From the IMG/VR virus record IMGVR_UViG_3300030060_001992, positions 1-38,387 of that record: a stretch of 38,387 nucleotides of DNA; one strand, given 5' to 3'. Positions within the stretch are counted from its first letter, which is position 1. Each line of letters opens with the position of its first letter. The position numbers and the translations under genes were made by a program. This stretch comes from a virus. The notes beneath the pieces are model-generated. The model had not been told where the DNA came from and searched no databases. It saw nothing but the letters and a program-made list of their open reading frames with translations. Positions 24,766-30,873 of the stretch are shown here, one piece after another.

Positions 24766-24980
24766 GTGATTTACCAAAACCAATAAATGAATTGTCATTT
24801 GTATTAGAAAAGTTTGGTTGGGATACCAAGTTTTCTGATCTTTCACTAGATCAGGTTCATGTATTAATATTTGCTTTGCAGGAAGCAGAAAAATTATCAG
24901 AGGAGATAGATATTGGAAAGCTCGAAGACAAATACTATAAGTCAACAGGCTCTTGGCCTTCTACAAGTATCCCCTTCTGA
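24762..24980 (+). CDS. Small acidic hypothetical protein (72 aa)
   Basis: ATG 24762 overlaps the preceding stop (ATGA), making it the preferred start. The protein is helical and acidic, with SLDQVHVLIFALQEAEKLSEE as its core helix. The 3' part overlaps the next gene by 68 bases in another frame, an unusually long overlap for this genome. Function unknown. It lies between a GNAT-like gene and a Cas4-like nuclease. Confidence 0.6.
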   Translation: MSDLPKPINELSFVLEKFGWDTKFSDLSLDQVHVLIFALQEAEKLSEEIDIGKLEDKYYKSTGSWPSTSIPF

Positions 24981-25689
24981 TCTCGTAGCAGAGGCAATAT
25001 CGCAAGCAGTAGACAAAGCTATAATAGAAAAGAATACTAAACGCGAAAGAAGAAGATACCTGGGTGCATCAAGCATAGGCGATGAGTGCAGTCGAAAAAT
25101 ACAGTATAGGTATTTAAACTACCCGACTGATGAAGGATCAGGCTTTAGTGCAAGAACACTAAGGATATTTGAGTTTGGTCATTACATAGAAGATTACGCT
25201 GCAATGTGGCTCAAAGATGCAGGATTTGATCTGCGAACAGAAGACAAGATGGGAAAGCAGTTTGGCTTTTCCATAGCTGGTGACGAAATTAAAGGACACA
25301 TTGATGGTGTGATCTGTGGTGGTGATGTGGATATGGGTTATCCATGTCTATGGGAAAACAAGTCAGCAAACGATCAGAAATGGAAAGGTTTTCAGCGCAT
25401 GGGGGTAGCCAAGGCAAATCCCGTTTATGCTACTCAGATCGCTTTATATCAAGCGTACATGGAACTCACGGATCATCCTGCGCTGTTCACAGTAGTCAAC
25501 AAAAACACATCTGAGATTTATTACGAGTTGGTGCCGTTCAATCGAGAGTTAGCACAGGCCGCAAGTGACAAGGCTGTAAATATCTTGACTGCGGCTAAAG
25601 CAGGTGACATTCTACCTCGCATAGCTCAAACAAAAGATTTTTATCTTTGTAAGTTTTGCGAGTTTAGGGAGACTTGTTGGAATAATTAA
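24913..25689 (+). CDS. Cas4/RecB-like PD-(D/E)XK nuclease with Fe-S cysteines (258 aa)
   Basis: The nuclease core is visible as GHYIEDYAA, KGHIDGVI (Asp near residue 135) and LWENKS (Glu-x-Lys near 152-154), plus QIALYQAYM (QxxxY). One Cys near residue 58 (DECSRKIQY) and three at the end (CKFCEFRETCW) are placed as in Cas4/AddB-type nucleases that bind a 4Fe-4S cluster. The start is TTG with AGGAGAT 5 bases upstream. The enzyme is expected to process DNA ends in phage replication or recombination. It overlaps the preceding gene by 68 bases. Confidence 0.8.
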   Translation: MESSKTNTISQQALGLLQVSPSDLVAEAISQAVDKAIIEKNTKRERRRYLGASSIGDECSRKIQYRYLNYPTDEGSGFSARTLRIFEFGHYIEDYAAMWLKDAGFDLRTEDKMGKQFGFSIAGDEIKGHIDGVICGGDVDMGYPCLWENKSANDQKWKGFQRMGVAKANPVYATQIALYQAYMELTDHPALFTVVNKNTSEIYYELVPFNRELAQAASDKAVNILTAAKAGDILPRIAQTKDFYLCKFCEFRETCWNN

Positions 25690-25696
25690 AAAATCA

Positions 25697-25728
25697 GGGG
25701 GTAGGCAAAAGGACTATGATCTACCCCC
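25697..25728 (+). other. Hairpin with perfect GGGGGTAG/CTACCCCC stem
   Basis: GGGGGTAG (25697-25704) and CTACCCCC (25721-25728) form a perfect 8-bp stem with a 16-base loop, between the nuclease stop and the primase-helicase start. No T-run follows on the plus strand. On the minus strand a T-rich tract does follow, but no minus-strand gene ends here. It could protect or regulate the primase-helicase mRNA. Confidence 0.55.
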
Positions 25729-25761
25729 CGAAGAGGTAAATAGGTATATAAGGACAATATA

Positions 25762-27945
25762 ATGTCATTAAGGGTAATTGGCAATACAAGATATGGTAAT
25801 GGACAGAGAGATTTAGTCGCAGATATAACGGATAGAGTTCCGTCTTATGTGCAAGTAGAGTCTCTTAAAAACGCTTATCCAAACGGAAAAGTTGTTCGTA
25901 ATGAATTTTATCTGGGATCTCTAAACGGAGAGCCCGGTCAGTCTTTAAAAATAAATATAGATCCATCGAGCCCAGATTTTATGCGCGGTATGGATTTTAA
26001 TACAGGCGATGGCATTGGGGGCATAACTAAAATCCTGATGGCAGCATACAATTGGAAAATAAAAGATGTAGCAGATCATTTCTCTACATGGTTGGAAAAG
26101 CCACAAACAGAACCACCCATGAATCCAATAAAGCCCAAACAAGAAGAGCCACAGACTCAACAAATCAAAACAAAACGAATTATTGATTATTCAACACCAT
26201 ATGATGCTGAGTATTTATACCTTTCAGAAGAGGGTGAGGTTATTGTTGCTGTCAGAAAATACATTGAACGGGATCAAACTGGAGAGATTGTTAAAGATAG
26301 TGATGGGAGTGCAAAGAAAGAATTTCGTCAGTTTCCTCGATTACCAGAAACAAGACCTCTTTATAACCTACCGCAAATCAAAGAAGCTGATCGGGTCATA
26401 TGGGTTGAAGGAGAGAAGTGTGCTGATGAACTAATCAAACTAGGTCATACAGCAACTTGCACTATTGGGGGCGCAGGAATGTTATCTCAGCGCACCAAAG
26501 ATAAGTTCGACTTCTCTCCACTGCACGGGAAAGAACTTATCATATGGCCTGACAATGATGAAGCAGGACAGAAACTAGCCAGGATTATACAAGAACTTGG
26601 AGTCAACGCAGGCGCAAAGGCCGTTACGATGCTTACGCCTCCACAGGGTAAGCCTAAAAAATGGGATGCGGCTGATGCGATTGAAGAGGGCTTTGACATA
26701 TCAAAGTTTCTCAACGCACCGAATCACAAAGTAAAAAAGACATTATCACTCAAGAATAGAAGTCTATTAATTGCAGAACAATTCTCTGGAGCTCCACCCG
26801 AACAGAAGTTTTTAATTGGAGATACCATACCGCTGGGAATACCATGTGTTTTTGCCGCTGCAGGAGATAGCGGTAAAGGTATGATGACGCTAGACTTGGC
26901 TATGAAAGTTGCATCCGGTCAATCTATGCAGAGATCTTTTGGTGGATTAGTCGCTCATCATGGATCAGCTATTATCTTATCGGCTGAAGACGATAGAGAT
27001 GAATTACATCGTAGAGTTAGCCGACTCGATGCTATGAACAATCGTTCAAACTACAAACATGACTTGTTAATTGTGCCTTTACCAAACGAAGGTGGTGTGT
27101 TTCCGATCATGATGAAGTCGGATAATACCTACGTTACATCACCAGAGTTTGAAAAGATATACGAAGAAATGCTTGATATTGATGACTTGGCTTTGGTTGT
27201 TATTGATCCTATGGCTTCATTTGTACACGCAGATGTAAACGCAGATCCTGCGGCTGGCGCGGCGTTCATGGGTTTGTTAGCTCAAATGGCTACAGAAACA
27301 GGGGCTACGATTATGGTCAATCACCACATGGCTAAAATTAGAGATAAAGATCCTGTTACAACTCCAGAAGAAGCTCGTAATCTTATTCGAGGTACGTCAG
27401 CTATCGTTGATGGAGTCAGGTCAGCTTTTGCTGTTTGGCAAGTCGATGAGGGTGTAGCCAGGACACGATGTAAAAATCTTGGCGTTACTTATACAAGAAA
27501 CGCTGTGTTTGATGGAGCCGTGGTTAAATCAAATGGCGTTGCTAATCGGGATATCAGACATTTTATTCGTAATTCGAACAACGGGCTGCTAGAAGATAGA
27601 AGTGAAGATATTAGAAGTATTATTGGTTCTGAGGTCGTTAGAAATAGAATTGAATATGTATTTGCTTTCATCAATCTTCAGGAGCAATCAGGTAATTATA
27701 TGACAAAAGATGGTAATATTGATGGCGTTTGGGCATCGATTCAAAACGCACCATCTACGGATATTAATGCTATTAATTTAAGAGATGATGGCAGAACTAC
27801 AATTAAAAACACTGTTACAGCTTTACTACAAGATGGCAGGCTAGGTGCTTATAGAAGATCAGACAAAGGTAAAAAACAATTTATCGGGGTTGTAGGTGGT
27901 GATTTGTATCATGAAGAACAAAATATAATTCATGGAGTTGAATGA
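25762..27945 (+). CDS. Primase-helicase with TOPRIM and RecA-fold (RepA/AAA_25-like) domains (727 aa)
   Basis: The N-terminal ~100 residues are an unassigned domain, followed by a Pro/Gln-rich linker (~115-140). A TOPRIM domain follows, with VEGEKCADEL (~215) and WPDNDEAGQ (~262) metal-binding motifs. The RecA-like helicase domain has an unusual P-loop GDSGKGM near 368-374, with Gly instead of Ser/Thr after the Lys, a Walker B VVIDPMASF (~480), and NHHMAK (~520). It supplies primer synthesis and unwinding at the phage replication fork. No DNA polymerase is in this window. The stop overlaps the next start. Confidence 0.85.
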   Translation: MSLRVIGNTRYGNGQRDLVADITDRVPSYVQVESLKNAYPNGKVVRNEFYLGSLNGEPGQSLKINIDPSSPDFMRGMDFNTGDGIGGITKILMAAYNWKIKDVADHFSTWLEKPQTEPPMNPIKPKQEEPQTQQIKTKRIIDYSTPYDAEYLYLSEEGEVIVAVRKYIERDQTGEIVKDSDGSAKKEFRQFPRLPETRPLYNLPQIKEADRVIWVEGEKCADELIKLGHTATCTIGGAGMLSQRTKDKFDFSPLHGKELIIWPDNDEAGQKLARIIQELGVNAGAKAVTMLTPPQGKPKKWDAADAIEEGFDISKFLNAPNHKVKKTLSLKNRSLLIAEQFSGAPPEQKFLIGDTIPLGIPCVFAAAGDSGKGMMTLDLAMKVASGQSMQRSFGGLVAHHGSAIILSAEDDRDELHRRVSRLDAMNNRSNYKHDLLIVPLPNEGGVFPIMMKSDNTYVTSPEFEKIYEEMLDIDDLALVVIDPMASFVHADVNADPAAGAAFMGLLAQMATETGATIMVNHHMAKIRDKDPVTTPEEARNLIRGTSAIVDGVRSAFAVWQVDEGVARTRCKNLGVTYTRNAVFDGAVVKSNGVANRDIRHFIRNSNNGLLEDRSEDIRSIIGSEVVRNRIEYVFAFINLQEQSGNYMTKDGNIDGVWASIQNAPSTDINAINLRDDGRTTIKNTVTALLQDGRLGAYRRSDKGKKQFIGVVGGDLYHEEQNIIHGVE

Positions 27946-28277
27946 TGAAAGCTCAAACAAAAGGCAAAATATACGAAAGTGAAGAAGATCGAATAAGATA
28001 CGAAGATCTATATAGTAAAGCTTGGTGCGCTCAAAACAGGATAGATGTATCAGAAAAACCTCACCTTCGAGGACAAATTAAAGTTAAAATTTGGTCTGAA
28101 AAAGAGGAAGATAAAAAAAATAAAAAAGAAAATTTACCTCCTCTTTCATCTAAAAATGCAAAAATGATTAATAGTTTTTTAAATAGAAAAATGGAAATAC
28201 CAAAAATTGCAGAATTTATGTTTTCAACCGAAACATTTGTTCGGAATATTATAAAAAAATATAAGCTGCCGAGATAA
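27942..28277 (+). CDS. Basic protein with C-terminal helix-turn-helix-like region (111 aa)
   Basis: The product is Lys/Glu-rich throughout. The C-terminal ~40 residues (KMINSFLNRKMEIPKIAEFM followed by a second Lys-rich helix) look like a resolvase-type helix-turn-helix, with the 'xIPxIAExMxxS' pattern. The first ATG overlaps the primase-helicase stop, and a second ATG follows directly. A DNA-binding role is inferred; the family is not recognised. Confidence 0.65.
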   Translation: MMKAQTKGKIYESEEDRIRYEDLYSKAWCAQNRIDVSEKPHLRGQIKVKIWSEKEEDKKNKKENLPPLSSKNAKMINSFLNRKMEIPKIAEFMFSTETFVRNIIKKYKLPR

Positions 28278-28279
28278 AT

Positions 28280-29098
28280 ATGAGTAATTTTTACAATCTT
28301 CCAGACGGTAATGTTGTAATAGCATTCAGTGGTGGAAGAACTTCTGGCTATATGTTGCATCAAATATTACAAGCGAATGGCAATTTGCCAGATAGATGTA
28401 AAGTTGTCTTTGCAAATACTGGTCGTGAAATGCCAGAAACATTAGATTTTGTTCATCAATGCAGTGAACATTGGAACGTGCCAATTACTTGGTTGGAATA
28501 TAGAAAAGAAATGCCTAAATTTATAACGGTCAATCATAATTCTGCTAGTCGTAACGGCGAACCATTTAAAGAAGCGTTACAACAACCTAAAATACTTCCA
28601 AACGTATTTAGAAGATTTTGCACTCAAGAGCTAAAAGTTCTTACAATTAAAAGATATTTAGTGAGCATAGGGTGGAAGTCTTGGTTTAATACTGTGGGTA
28701 TAAGGGCTGATGAAAAGCATAGAGTAAAAAAATCTAAAGAAAAAAGATGGGAAAACTGGTTTCCATTAAATGATGCTTTAGCAACAAAAAAAACTGTCAT
28801 GTCTTTTTGGAAATCACAACCTTTTGATTTAAAAATTATAGACGGCAGCGGAAATTGTGATGGATGTTTTCTTAAATCAGAAGCAACTTTAGCGGCTATG
28901 TTTCGTTTATATCCCGATAGAATGCAGTGGTGGGCAGATATAGAAGCTTGGAAATCAGAACAAATTGGAAGAAATGCACAGTTTCATGACAGTAGAACAT
29001 ATAAAGAAATAAATAGTTTTGTTCAACGCCAAGGAGACTGGATCTTTGATGATGAAGCATATTTATGTCAAGCTGATGACGGAGAATGTACTGGTTAA
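28280..29098 (+). CDS. PAPS-reductase-like PP-loop protein (272 aa)
   Basis: VIAFSGGRTSGYML near residues 12-25 is the PP-loop of the phosphoadenosine phosphosulfate reductase-like adenylyl-binding superfamily. VVFANTGREMPETLDFV is the following strand and helix. Later motifs are RRFCTQELK, VGIRADEKHR and a CxxC-type GNCDGCFLKSEAT. Phage members are common and their job is mostly unknown. Proposed uses include nucleotide or DNA modification, as related folds occur in DndC. It closes the plus-strand replication run, followed by a strong terminator. Confidence 0.8.
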   Translation: MSNFYNLPDGNVVIAFSGGRTSGYMLHQILQANGNLPDRCKVVFANTGREMPETLDFVHQCSEHWNVPITWLEYRKEMPKFITVNHNSASRNGEPFKEALQQPKILPNVFRRFCTQELKVLTIKRYLVSIGWKSWFNTVGIRADEKHRVKKSKEKRWENWFPLNDALATKKTVMSFWKSQPFDLKIIDGSGNCDGCFLKSEATLAAMFRLYPDRMQWWADIEAWKSEQIGRNAQFHDSRTYKEINSFVQRQGDWIFDDEAYLCQADDGECTG

Positions 29099-29325
29099 TT
29101 AGGCCGAACTAGCGGCCTAATTATTTTTGACACTTTATCTGTTGTGTAGCAACCCATCGAAATGTCATTCCCATACAGATCGTACAGATAGTCATACATA
29201 AAATCTGCACTTCTGTTTTCCATAGCTCTCGAACAATGCTTCTCGCTCTCGAACCATACGGCTGTTTCGATGTCGTGACCATGCAAAGTATATGCAATAA
29301 CAAGTGCCGTGAAGTATTCGATCAT
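29095..29325 (-). CDS. Short protein with hydrophobic N-terminus and two cysteines (76 aa)
   Basis: ATG 29325 overlaps the previous gene's stop (ATGA) and is preferred to the GTG at 29337. IEYFTALVIAYTL forms a hydrophobic N-terminal helix, followed by WFESEKHCSRAM and a second Cys near residue 60. The plan is like that of the 58-residue product of 11326-11502. It may be exported or membrane-tethered. It is the last gene of the minus-strand operon and its final codons contain the plus-strand terminator. Confidence 0.7.
   Translation of the reverse strand: MIEYFTALVIAYTLHGHDIETAVWFESEKHCSRAMENRSADFMYDYLYDLYGNDISMGCYTTDKVSKIIRPLVRPN
29097..29128 (+). terminator. Intrinsic terminator at the convergent junction
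   Basis: AATTAGGCCG (29097-29106), loop AACTAG, CGGCCTAATT (29113-29122) is a perfect 10-bp stem, followed by ATTTTTG with five T. It begins at the stop of the PAPS-reductase-like gene and ends plus-strand transcription. The same bases encode the C-terminus of the minus-strand gene that ends at 29095. Confidence 0.85.
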
Positions 29326-29546
29326 TTGTTTTTCCACACATCGTTAATCAAGATCTTATCCCTGTCACCACCGAACTCAATGATGAACTCGCTCTTAGCC
29401 AACTGACTAGCTTTTGCAGAGCTCTCAGCCTTAATAGGATAAGTCTTTCTAACAACGCCTTCTATCTCCACCAAGAACTCTCTTTTTTCGGGGTAGTGAT
29501 CGGGCTTCGGGAACACATGAATTGTGTTAAATCCATCATCATCCAT
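29322..29546 (-). CDS. Small hypothetical protein (74 aa)
   Basis: A short soluble protein starts MDDDGFNTIHVFPKPDHYPE and continues with a beta-hairpin-like EFLVEIEGVVRKTYPIKAES and a helix. GGAGAT lies 8 bases before the ATG. Its start overlaps the upstream stop and its stop overlaps the next start, so it is translated as part of the minus-strand run. The middle resembles small 'transit peptide-like' or TIR-less scaffold folds no better than chance, so function is left open. Confidence 0.7.
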   Translation of the reverse strand: MDDDGFNTIHVFPKPDHYPEKREFLVEIEGVVRKTYPIKAESSAKASQLAKSEFIIEFGGDRDKILINDVWKNK

Positions 29547-29880
29547 CTTTACTAATCTCCAAATCTTTCATCCAGTTTTGCAGAGTCTGATAATTTTTCA
29601 ACCCTAATAGTTTTGCGGCTGATCCGATGTTATCTGATTTATTAAGAGCTCTTCGAACATATTTATCTTTAGTTGTTCTAATAGCCCTCATAACATCAAA
29701 ATCATCTTTCGCTAACAAATCAAGGTAAGCTGGGTTATCCTTGCGCCATTTTTCATTGTAATCAAGATTGTGCTTGATCTCGTCCTTGAACTCTTTCAAG
29801 TCGGTCTCAGTCTTGATGTCATTAAGCCTTTCAAGTGTGTAGTGCATACACATAGTATCGTTTTCAATTGCCATTACCAT
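29539..29880 (-). CDS. Small protein with Fis/NtrC-type helix-turn-helix (113 aa)
   Basis: The C-terminal ~45 residues (RRALNKSDNIGSAAKLLGLK then YQTLQNWMKDL) match the Fis-type helix-turn-helix pattern ALxxxxxNxxxAAxLLGLxxxTLxxxxxxL. The N-terminal part is helical and acidic with CMHYTLERLND. GGAGATAG directly precedes ATG 29880. It is likely a DNA-binding regulator of the minus-strand operon or of the neighbouring control region (inference). Confidence 0.75.
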   Translation of the reverse strand: MVMAIENDTMCMHYTLERLNDIKTETDLKEFKDEIKHNLDYNEKWRKDNPAYLDLLAKDDFDVMRAIRTTKDKYVRRALNKSDNIGSAAKLLGLKNYQTLQNWMKDLEISKDG

Positions 29881-30038
29881 CTATCTCCAAATACTTTCTG
29901 AAACGCATCGTCCAGAACTTTGTTAATTTCAATCATGGCTTCGGGTTCAATACTCCCAACCTCTCCACCACACTTACAAATGTCGGGGACAAAATCATTA
30001 TCTGTCCATTCTTTACTGCACTTTTTACAGATCCACAT
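29874..30038 (-). CDS. Mini zinc-ribbon protein (54 aa)
   Basis: MWICKKC at the start and CKCGGE near residues 21-26 give a CxxC...CxC zinc knuckle, followed by a helical tail. AAGGAAT lies about 9 bases before the ATG, and the stop overlaps the start of the helix-turn-helix gene by 7 bases. It is the first gene downstream of a candidate promoter at 30071-30099. Plus-strand frames over the same region carry no ribosome binding site and are not credible. Confidence 0.65.
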   Translation of the reverse strand: MWICKKCSKEWTDNDFVPDICKCGGEVGSIEPEAMIEINKVLDDAFQKVFGDRW

Positions 30039-30070
30039 ATTAATATTCCTTTTTTCTAGATGTGATATAA

Positions 30071-30099
30071 TTAATAAAATATTTTATATACTCAATCAA
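30071..30099 (-). promoter_or_regulatory. Candidate sigma70-type promoter for 30038-29095
   Basis: On the minus strand TTGATT (30099-30094), a 17-base AT-rich spacer and TATTAA (30076-30071) resemble a sigma70 promoter about 33 bases before the zinc-ribbon ATG. It lies just downstream of a minus-strand terminator, as expected if the last four genes form their own unit. Confidence 0.5.
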
Positions 30100-30121
30100 C
30101 GATGAATATAATTTTTTTTAT

Positions 30122-30167
30122 AAAAAAAACCCCCAATGCCAAAAACAGAAATAAAAAGCATCGAGGG
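30122..30167 (-). terminator. Candidate minus-strand intrinsic terminator
   Basis: On the minus strand CCCTCGATGC (30167-30158) pairs with GCATTGGGGG (30139-30130), 8 of 10 positions, with an 18-base loop, followed by eight T (30129-30122). It would end transcription of the methyltransferase operon before the zinc-ribbon/HTH gene set. Confidence 0.55.
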
Positions 30168-30192
30168 TCTAGTTCAGTATTTTGAGTTTAAT

Positions 30193-30218
30193 AATAGGAA
30201 ACAGGCGATGTTCCTATT
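30193..30218. repeat. Inverted repeat, possible operator
   Basis: AATAGGAA (30193-30200) and TTCCTATT (30211-30218) are perfect inverted 8-mers around a 10-base spacer. Half-site centres are ~18 bp apart, fitting a dimeric repressor as well as an RNA hairpin. They lie in the otherwise gene-free stretch 30219-30302/30168, where I see nothing else but AT-rich DNA and a run of six G near 30246. Confidence 0.5.
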
Positions 30219-30302
30219 AAAAAATACATGACACAAGATAGCCTGGGGGGCAAGAAAAAATTTGCAACATATATAAAATTCAGTTACAAACAACTTACAC
30301 AG

Positions 30303-30377
30303 TTACCCCCCGTAATTGTTGAAACTTGGGGGCGCGGCTTTTTTTCCTTTTTGCAAATTAAATCCACCGCGCTCCAT
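30303..30377 (-). CDS. Candidate 24-residue microprotein
   Basis: A minus-strand frame from ATG 30377 has GCAGGA about 6 bases upstream and reads a Gly/Lys-rich peptide (MERGGFNLQKGKKAAPP then SFNNYGG). It follows another tiny gene in the operon direction by 28 bases. Short length makes chance occurrence quite possible; the only support is the ribosome binding site and position. Its 3' part overlaps C6/G5 runs that could pair. Confidence 0.3.
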   Translation of the reverse strand: MERGGFNLQKGKKAAPPSFNNYGG

Positions 30378-30405
30378 TTTTTCCTGCAGCCTTCGGGATC
30401 GGGGC

Positions 30406-30498
30406 TCAAAATACCCCAAAATGAACTCCAAAAATCCAACCACAGACCATAAAAATAATAATACCTGCAATCAAAAATTCTTCAAAAATTCGGTTCAT
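30406..30498 (-). CDS. Single-span membrane microprotein (30 aa)
   Basis: From ATG 30498 with AGGGAG about 6 bases upstream, the frame encodes MNRIFEEF followed by a continuous hydrophobic helix (LIAGIIIFMVCGWIFGVHF). It overlaps the preceding 60-residue gene by 17 bases. The strong ribosome binding site plus clean transmembrane pattern argue for a real gene. Such phage microproteins often modulate host membrane complexes or lysis. The specific role is unknown. Confidence 0.55.
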   Translation of the reverse strand: MNRIFEEFLIAGIIIFMVCGWIFGVHFGVF

Positions 30499-30664
30499 AA
30501 AGAACTCCCTCCTCTTCTTTTTGCTTGTAGTAATTTATCTCCTTAACCAAACCCTCAATCCTAGGATCATCAGGGTCTGCCCATTCGATGTCATCTCGCA
30601 TCTTCTCTAGTCTCTTTTTTAATACGCTTACTAATTCGACTTCAGCTATTCCCAGTACTTTCAT
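30482..30664 (-). CDS. Small coiled-coil protein (60 aa)
   Basis: The product is helical and charged: VSVLKKRLEKMRDDIEW and LVKEINYYKQKEEEG form a likely helical hairpin separated by ADPDDPRI. The ATG overlaps the stop of the upstream gene (ATGA). No motif for function. Part of the tightly packed minus-strand operon downstream of the methyltransferase. Confidence 0.7.
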   Translation of the reverse strand: MKVLGIAEVELVSVLKKRLEKMRDDIEWADPDDPRIEGLVKEINYYKQKEEEGVLYEPNF

Positions 30665-30873
30665 CCCCAGTCCTTTCTGTCTTCCTCATTGAGCCATCCT
30701 TCCATGTAGGATTCGATTTCACTCTCAGTCATGTTGCTCTCAGTCACAACACTCCTACCAATATTGTCCAACCAAATGTGTGGCTCTGGCTGCCGACCAT
30801 AATATCGATCAGCAGAGCCGCGATCTGCGGCTCTCCCTTCACGATCCATCACCCATGATTTCACTTTACCCAT
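30661..30873 (-). CDS. Small hypothetical protein (70 aa)
   Basis: GGAGGT lies 6 bases before the ATG, which is itself within the last codons of the methyltransferase frame. The sequence has a basic first half (MDREGRAADRGSADRYYGRQ) and an acidic helical second half (ESEIESYMEGWLNEEDRKDWG in parts). No recognised family. Direct overlap with the methyltransferase suggests co-translation and possibly a linked role. Confidence 0.65.
   Translation of the reverse strand: MGKVKSWVMDREGRAADRGSADRYYGRQPEPHIWLDNIGRSVVTESNMTESEIESYMEGWLNEEDRKDWG

Noticed and set aside
29868-30105. Plus-strand frames of ~60 codons
   Set aside because: They are antisense to a well-supported 54-aa zinc-ribbon gene with a good ribosome binding site.
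30228-30546. Plus-strand frames of ~75 codons in the gap before the minus-strand operon
   Set aside because: No ribosome binding site, odd composition, and overlap with better-supported minus-strand microgenes.
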